From positions 1-64,000 of the forward strand of contig JAMPEH010000003.1 of assembly GCA_023665245.1 (NCBI GenBank): DNA of 64,000 bases, in the 5' to 3' direction. The position numbers were made by a program, and so were the translations under genes. The notes under the pieces were generated by a model that was not told where the DNA came from, did no database searches, and was given only the letters and a program-made list of their open reading frames with translations. The DNA is from Muribaculaceae bacterium. Its GTDB lineage: Bacteria > Pseudomonadota > Alphaproteobacteria > Rs-D84. Below are positions 58,452 to 64,000 of the stretch, in pieces. The number at the start of each line of letters is the position of its first letter. Position 1 is the stretch's first letter.

Positions 58452-60746
58452 ATGAAGAAACATATTGGTGTTTTTCTGGTAATGTTAATGTATTGCCCGC
58501 TGGCATTTGCCGACGGGACGATTTCACGTGTAATACCAACATCTGCAAATTCGTCTGGCACGACAACATCGGGTGTCACCACACGTACTACGACAGATGC
58601 CACACAGACCAAGCGGTCTGACACACAATCGCAATCACGTACGGCCACACGCGGCTCCACCGCCAGTAATACCACACAATCAAACACATCTGCATCATCT
58701 ATTATTCGCAGTGGCGCACGTACTGTAAACCTGAATAAAACCAGCACTGACAGTGCACGCACACGAAACGCCACAACATCTGATGCATCTGTGCGTGACA
58801 ATTTGATACGCGCGACCAGTACATCTGGCCGCAATGCCCGCGTCAGCGCCGCCAGTATCAATAACAATCCGGCCCTGCGTCGGGCTGGCGTCACATTGCG
58901 CCCCACCACAGCCGAGGTTGGTGGCCGCGCCACAATCAGCGAGACAGGCACCCAAACCGGGTCAAACGTCGGGTCAGAAGTTCGCGCCCTGCAATCGCGT
59001 GCTGCAACCACCACCACACGTGAAACAATTGCAGAGGCAAAAGAACGCCTGGAACAAACGGCTGATTTAAACAAGTCTTGCCAAGAACAGTATAACGATT
59101 GTATGGATCAGTTCTGTGCAGTTATTGATTCAAACCAAAAACGATGCTCTTGTTCGGCAAACTTGTCCAGATATACGAAGGTTGAAGACGCTGTCAAAGA
59201 AGCCAATACAAAGTTAAACGATGTTGCACAACGTATTCGCTATGTCGGATTATCTGCCGATGAAATTCGCGCAATTATGAGCGAGACCGAAGCCGAAGAA
59301 GAATTGTCTGGAAAAACAGATACATCCGAAACCCGCAACATGTTGACCCAAATCGAAAAGATGATAAAGGATCCGACATCCACCACATCGTACAGTGCGG
59401 ACACGTCTTTTGGGCTGGATATGGATTTGGACTTTTCTGGCGATTTGGCTGATATGTTCAGTTTGGATTTCCTGAATACCGGTACAACCAGTTTTTCAAA
59501 TCTGCGCGGCACAGAATTATACAACGCCGCGAAAAAGCGTTGCAATACTGTTTTGAACCAGTGTAAAAATGCTGGTGGTACACCACAACAGATAACTGGA
59601 AACTATGATTTAGCCATTGACAAGGATTGTATTGCATACGAACAGGGCCTGAAAAAGATGAACGAAACACTGACGTCAAATGTACGCAGTGCAAATTTAA
59701 TGCTGCAAAAGGCCAGACTCGCCGTACTGCAAAATAAAAACCAATATGATGCCAAAGGATGCATTGCGGCACTGGATACATGCATGAAAGATGATATGGT
59801 ATGTGGCGAAGATTATACAAAATGTCTGGACCCAACCAAAAAGTATATTGACGAAAACGGCGACGTTGTTTTAGGGCAAAACATTACAGATATAACATCA
59901 TTTATGTATAACTACAATAACGCCAACATAAACAAAGAATTTATAATTAATTCATTAAGTCAGTCTATGACACCAGACAAATGTAAAGTCACATGTACAA
60001 CAGGAGAAGATAAAGTGACTAAATGCGAAACGGATACAGGTACAGGTGCCTGTACGGTTCGATATCTGATGGAAAAAATTGGCACAGGGGACAAGGCAAC
60101 AGACAACGGTCTGTGTCGACCGGTTTTGGACAAATGCCAATATTATACGTATGACGCATCTGGCAAATACAAGAAAGACAATGATATCGTCGTGAACTAT
60201 ATACAACGCGCCATGGTTAATATCAAGGCTGCCCAGCAAAAGATTATTTCAGACTATGCATCCAGTTGTATGGTTGATATCGCCAATTGCTATAACCAAC
60301 AGGTATCTCAGGTTAACACATGGTCATCAAACGCATCGGTCAGCAGCATATACCGCGTTATGAACGGTGCATGTTATAATGTCGCATTAACATGCGCGTA
60401 TGCCGTATTTGCAGATATCAAAGATCAGAAAGAATTGAAAATCACATGTAACGAGAGCAACAAATTAGGCTGTATACAAGGCATATCTGAAATGTTCTAT
60501 CAGTCATTGTTATGCCCGGATAATTCGACATACCAGATCGAAGGCGATTGTACAACACCTGACAACGGGGAAAAAACATGCTCTTTCCCGACACAACCAG
60601 ACGCAAACGGACAAGAGGGCGGATGGGTTAATGTGCGTTGCAAATGCAAGGCCGGATATGAGGTATGGGGCACACAATGCCTGGCCGTGTGCAAAAATGG
60701 CAGTCGCAACGACTATGGCGTATGCGAAACTACAAAGACCAATTAA
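58452..60746 (+). CDS. large secreted cysteine-containing protein, paralogue of the 27016 product
   Basis: 764 residues. Signal peptide MKKHIGVFLVMLMYCPLAFA. Residues 25-215 are Ser/Thr/Arg-rich and low in complexity. The globular part begins CQEQYNDCMDQFCAVID and KRCSCSANLS, with coiled-coil segments, later cysteine pairs (CNTVLNQCKNAGG, CIAALDTCMKDDMVCGEDY) and a CYNQQVSQVNTWS region matching the NTWS region of the 27016 product. A C-terminal disulphide-rich tail follows (CRCKAGYEVWGTQCLAVCKN type). Probably an envelope-spanning or surface structural protein. Confidence 0.8.
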   Translation: MKKHIGVFLVMLMYCPLAFADGTISRVIPTSANSSGTTTSGVTTRTTTDATQTKRSDTQSQSRTATRGSTASNTTQSNTSASSIIRSGARTVNLNKTSTDSARTRNATTSDASVRDNLIRATSTSGRNARVSAASINNNPALRRAGVTLRPTTAEVGGRATISETGTQTGSNVGSEVRALQSRAATTTTRETIAEAKERLEQTADLNKSCQEQYNDCMDQFCAVIDSNQKRCSCSANLSRYTKVEDAVKEANTKLNDVAQRIRYVGLSADEIRAIMSETEAEEELSGKTDTSETRNMLTQIEKMIKDPTSTTSYSADTSFGLDMDLDFSGDLADMFSLDFLNTGTTSFSNLRGTELYNAAKKRCNTVLNQCKNAGGTPQQITGNYDLAIDKDCIAYEQGLKKMNETLTSNVRSANLMLQKARLAVLQNKNQYDAKGCIAALDTCMKDDMVCGEDYTKCLDPTKKYIDENGDVVLGQNITDITSFMYNYNNANINKEFIINSLSQSMTPDKCKVTCTTGEDKVTKCETDTGTGACTVRYLMEKIGTGDKATDNGLCRPVLDKCQYYTYDASGKYKKDNDIVVNYIQRAMVNIKAAQQKIISDYASSCMVDIANCYNQQVSQVNTWSSNASVSSIYRVMNGACYNVALTCAYAVFADIKDQKELKITCNESNKLGCIQGISEMFYQSLLCPDNSTYQIEGDCTTPDNGEKTCSFPTQPDANGQEGGWVNVRCKCKAGYEVWGTQCLAVCKNGSRNDYGVCETTKTN

Positions 60747-60774
60747 TCATTTTAAACATTTGCATTATTTTTCA

Positions 60775-60900
60775 TCATGCATGACTGGGATAATTTAAGT
60801 CTTGCAGCAGTCATACGTATCAATTATATTCCTCGACTATCCCAGTGCAAGGGACACTACGGAACCCAGTGGATGCTGGTTGCCACCGGCATGACGATGT
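60775..60900. repeat. REP-like element between convergent genes
   Basis: GACTGGGATA near 60783 with TATCCCAGT near 60838 forms a long-range stem, and GGATGCTGGTTGCCACCGGCATGACG near 60872-60897 matches the REP-like family. No gene is seen in 60747-60972. Confidence 0.55.
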
Positions 60901-60925
60901 GTGATGTATGCAATCATAAAAAACA

Positions 60926-60950
60926 AAACACGCGCGGGGCGCGTGTTTCA
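60926..60950 (-). terminator. terminator of the 61735-60973 operon
   Basis: On the minus strand ACACGCGCC/GGCGCGTGT-like hairpin followed by TTTTGTTTTTT, 20 bases beyond the stop of the 60973 gene. Confidence 0.82.
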
Positions 60951-60972
60951 TCTCCACAAACTGTTATAAATT

Positions 60973-61722
60973 TTATGGTGCCATGCCACCCTGATTGCGC
61001 GATTGGTTGCTAGACTTATTCATATTGGCACGGAATATTGAAATCTGGGCACGGAACCAATCTATACACGCGGTAACAGAATTTCTATTTGCCGTTAAAT
61101 TAGAAGAACAAACTTCGTTACCCTCTGTCTTGTTATTAATAATTTGCCATGTTATTGCAACACTATAGTCTGTTGCCAATTGACGTTTTATGTTGCCCCA
61201 ATCGGTACTGTTGTTCATCAAAACCATATGATTTTGCAAGCATTCGATAACGGTTTCTTGACTGGTCTTGGTCATACAGTTTTCACCCATTGGATTATTA
61301 CGGTCACTGCCATTAGAACTGCGGCCGGATGCGGGGTCATTTGTGCTGCCACCGTTGGCGGCGGCACTGACGGCCTTTAATCTGTCCAACAATACTTGCT
61401 TTTCTAATTGTGTTTTCAGGCGTTTTACGGTTGTTTCCAGTATTTCATACTGAGAATACATCTGTTGGGTTATTAATGTCGTCTTTAATGCAACGACATC
61501 TTTGACCATTTGCTTATGCGCACTGTCGTCTGGGTTTTGGGTCAGGCCAATATTATAAACATGTGTTGAACACAGCGCCAAGTCCGGATTTATATACAGT
61601 TTATTTTCATCATCGCACCCCGTGTTATCAATCACGGCATGCGCCGGCATCACAATCCCCAGTGCCGCCACAATCGATACCACAGACAAGAATTTATTAA
61701 AGATGCACATTTGCGATTTCAT
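60973..61722 (-). CDS. secreted coiled-coil protein (VirB5-like in outline)
   Basis: 249 residues. Signal peptide ending VMPAHA near residue 29. The middle (VVALKTTLITQQMYSQYEIL through KRLKTQLEKQVLLDRLKAVS) is a long coiled coil, followed by a Ser/Asn/Gly-rich linker and a cysteine-paired helical end (CMTKTSQETVIECLQNHMVL). A signal peptide plus helical rod resembles VirB5-type T4SS pilus proteins in outline only. It starts 12 nt after the stop of the upstream gene, forming an operon. Confidence 0.7.
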   Translation of the reverse strand: MKSQMCIFNKFLSVVSIVAALGIVMPAHAVIDNTGCDDENKLYINPDLALCSTHVYNIGLTQNPDDSAHKQMVKDVVALKTTLITQQMYSQYEILETTVKRLKTQLEKQVLLDRLKAVSAAANGGSTNDPASGRSSNGSDRNNPMGENCMTKTSQETVIECLQNHMVLMNNSTDWGNIKRQLATDYSVAITWQIINNKTEGNEVCSSNLTANRNSVTACIDWFRAQISIFRANMNKSSNQSRNQGGMAP

Positions 61723-61734
61723 GCTATTTCTTAT

Positions 61735-63831
61735 TTACTTTTCTTCTGGACAATAACATCCTTCTGTTCCGTTAAATGTAGTCCAAGTACACTGTGCATA
61801 TATACCACTTTTACCACACATTGCTTGGGGTGCAGGTACATGTTGCCAATTAATGCTACTCCAAGGATATGTTTTACCAGAACCACCATTTTGCGGTGTT
61901 GATGTACTTGTAGGCATATCAAACTTCATTTCACACCAGAATTTATCGTCAGGATAGGTGGTTTTGCAATCACATGTACCATCTGAATAGGCATTAGTGC
62001 CGCTTGTACTTACATTATATGTTGCACCCGTATATTGTCCGCAAATTCTTGCCTCGGCCGCTGATTTTGCCTTTTTCGATTCACCGTCATCACACTTATC
62101 AGCAGATGTATTTTTACCATCAGAACCCTTGCGATAACAAGTATACGTGACGGTTGAAAACGCGCATCCGCTTGCACTGCCATCAGATTTATACTCGCAC
62201 TCTTGTTGTGCTTGTTGCAGAATACTGTCTGACAATCCAACATATACACCGTTCATTGATTGGTTTAATTTACGTTCGTTTATGCAAATATTTTTCTTGG
62301 GCAGGCCACGCATCCCAACATATTTTTGCAGGTTCATATATCCTGATTCTGTCAGTGCACAGTATTTCAACTGTTCCGATTGTCCCAGACTGTTTCCAGA
62401 TTGGCGGGTAAATCCAATCTTTGAATTATCTTGGTCAATGATACGTTGCAATGTTTCGATATCAATTGTTGCCTGTTGCTTTTTACCACGGAATAACCAC
62501 GAACCCTTTAACGCATTTGACGCACATCCAACACGAACCATGTCCCCCATATCGCCTTCATCAGGGTATAGATAACTGCGTGATAATTCTTCGTCATTGC
62601 TGGATAATACCTCTATCAATGTGCATGAAGTATCATCTTCGGGTGGGATTGTTTGGCCAACATAGCATTCCTGGCCACCCTTTACAGAACCAGCGCTGGC
62701 TCCAAACAATGTTTTATATGGCACACCAGGTTTGGATTTGCCATCAACACAATTTGTACTGTCATAGCGCGGCCAAGCATAAACAGGCTTGCCATCTTTG
62801 TTGGTGACATAATATTCCGGCTTGGAACATGCGTATTTGCCCCAGCGTTCACAACTGTTGTTCAGCATCATATAGATATTCGATACATCGACACCAACGG
62901 TCTGGGCCAGTAATATAGCCTCGTACAAGTCATCGAGAACATCTTCGTACGGGTCAAAAAATTTGTTTGCCAATTCTTTGAATTTTGTGACGCGTTTTGG
63001 GCCCGCGCAATTATCACCACGTGAATCACATCCGGCATAATCAAATACCGCGCGCATTGTTTCATGTAATGTTTCCAGGCTTTTTTCTGCATTTTCAATC
63101 TGGCTTAATATTTGTCCAGAAATCTGTTCGCGCATTAATAATTCTTCGGAAACACCGGATTCGGCGGCAATACGCTGGGCGGTGGTGACATCTGTATTAA
63201 CACTGACGCTGTCTGTATTTGATGTGTCGGATGCAGATGACACCGATGGGGCCGGTTGTGCGGCCGCGGCGGCAGATGCAATTGCCTGGGCGGTGATGGA
63301 CGCCTGTGCTTCCAATGCGGCCGCCATGTTTGCATTACTGTCGTCGATTTGTTGTTGTAATTGGGCCATCTGTTGCTGCATCGCGGCCATTTGTTGGCTG
63401 TTCTGCTGGGCGGCGGCATTTTGTGCAGCGGTCACCGCCGCGTTTGATTTCGCCGTAGATTGTGCAACCAATTGCCCAGAAATATAATTTACCAAATCTG
63501 GGCCGTATTGTTTGCATGTGTCGTTTGAATTCACACATCCAGAAACGATTGCAGACGTGACGTCCATATCCGTGCATCCGCCTGATGAACATTTTGGCTG
63601 TGCACAGCGCAATATCAATGCATTGCAATTACCAAAATCCGCGGTTGGCGCAGTGTTTACGATGTTGCTGCGCGGGTTGGTCAAACTGTTCCACGTATTG
63701 TTATTATTTGCACCAAATCCGGGGTTATATCCGGTTAAATTACTGCCCGCGGTGGTGGCAACCGGCGACGCGTGCGCCCCGACTGAAACCAGTGCCAGTG
63801 CAATCAATAAAAATCTTGATACGGATTTCAT
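61735..63831 (-). CDS. large secreted coiled-coil and cysteine-rich protein
   Basis: 698 residues from MKSVSRFLLIALALVSVGAHA (AGAGAG upstream). After an N-terminal cysteine region (NCNALILRCAQPKCSSGGCT) lies an Ala/Gln-rich coiled coil (AAQQNSQQMAAMQQQMAQLQ), then a helical segment and a cysteine-rich C-terminal 350 residues (CTLIEVLSS, CALTESGYMN, DGTCDCKTTYPDDKFWCEMK). It is the first gene of a two-gene operon. With the 58452 neighbour and the VirB6-like cluster it could build an envelope apparatus, which is inference. Confidence 0.75.
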   Translation of the reverse strand: MKSVSRFLLIALALVSVGAHASPVATTAGSNLTGYNPGFGANNNNTWNSLTNPRSNIVNTAPTADFGNCNALILRCAQPKCSSGGCTDMDVTSAIVSGCVNSNDTCKQYGPDLVNYISGQLVAQSTAKSNAAVTAAQNAAAQQNSQQMAAMQQQMAQLQQQIDDSNANMAAALEAQASITAQAIASAAAAAQPAPSVSSASDTSNTDSVSVNTDVTTAQRIAAESGVSEELLMREQISGQILSQIENAEKSLETLHETMRAVFDYAGCDSRGDNCAGPKRVTKFKELANKFFDPYEDVLDDLYEAILLAQTVGVDVSNIYMMLNNSCERWGKYACSKPEYYVTNKDGKPVYAWPRYDSTNCVDGKSKPGVPYKTLFGASAGSVKGGQECYVGQTIPPEDDTSCTLIEVLSSNDEELSRSYLYPDEGDMGDMVRVGCASNALKGSWLFRGKKQQATIDIETLQRIIDQDNSKIGFTRQSGNSLGQSEQLKYCALTESGYMNLQKYVGMRGLPKKNICINERKLNQSMNGVYVGLSDSILQQAQQECEYKSDGSASGCAFSTVTYTCYRKGSDGKNTSADKCDDGESKKAKSAAEARICGQYTGATYNVSTSGTNAYSDGTCDCKTTYPDDKFWCEMKFDMPTSTSTPQNGGSGKTYPWSSINWQHVPAPQAMCGKSGIYAQCTWTTFNGTEGCYCPEEK

Positions 63832-63894
63832 ATTCTCTCTTGGCATTGATTTTAACATAAAAATCCCAGTTATGAAAGGTAAAAAATAAAAAAC

Positions 63895-63985
63895 CGTGAC
63901 GAATTGAGAGTGGCCCCAGGCGCCATTATACCCGCCAGCCATGTTATGGATTGCCACGCCCTGACGGGCTCGCAATGACAAAGAG
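63895..63985. repeat. REP-like element at the right edge
   Basis: GGATTGCCACGCC (63948-63960) continuing to 63980 is the exact inverse complement of 49187-49219, a 33-nt dispersed repeat. An upstream CAGGCGCCATTATACCCGCC segment may be part of a larger element. Nothing else is seen from 63832 to 64000. Confidence 0.8.
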
Positions 63986-64000
63986 CCTAGCCACACACCA

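Noticed and set aside
58406..59074. 222-codon minus-strand frame opposite the start of the 58452 gene
   Set aside because: It mirrors the Thr/Ser/Arg-rich arm and has no ribosome-binding site or plausible composition.

Overview
The window looks like a chromosome segment of an AT-rich, host-associated alphaproteobacterium. The ribosomal proteins, the GyrA, ValS, MurG and DnaQ types, and a cluster of VirB6-like membrane proteins recall Rickettsiales or related uncultured gut lineages. Species and order cannot be fixed from sequence alone. Unlike many Rickettsiales, the rRNA operon is contiguous (16S, tRNA-Ile, 23S, 5S). No transposase, phage gene or CRISPR array was seen. Dispersed short palindromic (REP-like) repeats are common in the gaps.

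Layout. 1-1250: two tRNAs and a zeta-toxin-like kinase with a tiny partner. 1255-7333: a minus-strand block of gyrA, a MerR regulator and three tandem kinase-fold paralogues. 7474-8973: small genes, rpmH and the first cysteine-rich secreted protein, with its structured leader. 9424-16508: an acyl-ACP thioesterase, valS, a DUF2147 protein, dnaQ and a UvrD-type helicase. 16512-23206: five polytopic VirB6/TrbL-like proteins, four in tandem and one divergent. 23275-31625: rpmE, an inositol-phosphatase-like pseudoenzyme, rplU-rpmA, several secreted cysteine-containing proteins and a PagL-like lipid A deacylase. 31680-36538: pyruvate phosphate dikinase, tsaC, a 3-methyladenine glycosylase and a short VIT-like protein. 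36535-41906: an accessory region of secreted proteins and lipoproteins. 42015-46985: the rRNA operon. 47633-58342: a secreted protein, comF, an OmpA-like protein, murG, ftsW, mraY, an MliC-like lipoprotein and PBP1A. 58452-63831: large secreted proteins rich in cysteine and coiled coil.

The most unusual element is a roughly 200-250 nt leader present five times. Each copy has its own -10 box, 5' hairpins and three segments that can pair in two mutually exclusive ways, followed by a terminator-like hairpin. The pairing segments change together in every copy. Four copies sit directly upstream of secreted-protein genes, three of which encode proteins with the same C-terminal cysteine module. The fifth has no gene behind it. 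This looks like an undescribed cis-regulatory RNA or small RNA controlling a surface-protein family.

Other themes are a repeated extended -10 box placed so close to start codons that the mRNAs should be leaderless, a G11 tract inside one VirB6-like gene (possible phase variation), and envelope defence genes (MliC-like, PagL-like). The VirB6-like cluster and the large secreted proteins may belong to one envelope-spanning secretion apparatus, but no T4SS ATPase is present here, so that link is inference.
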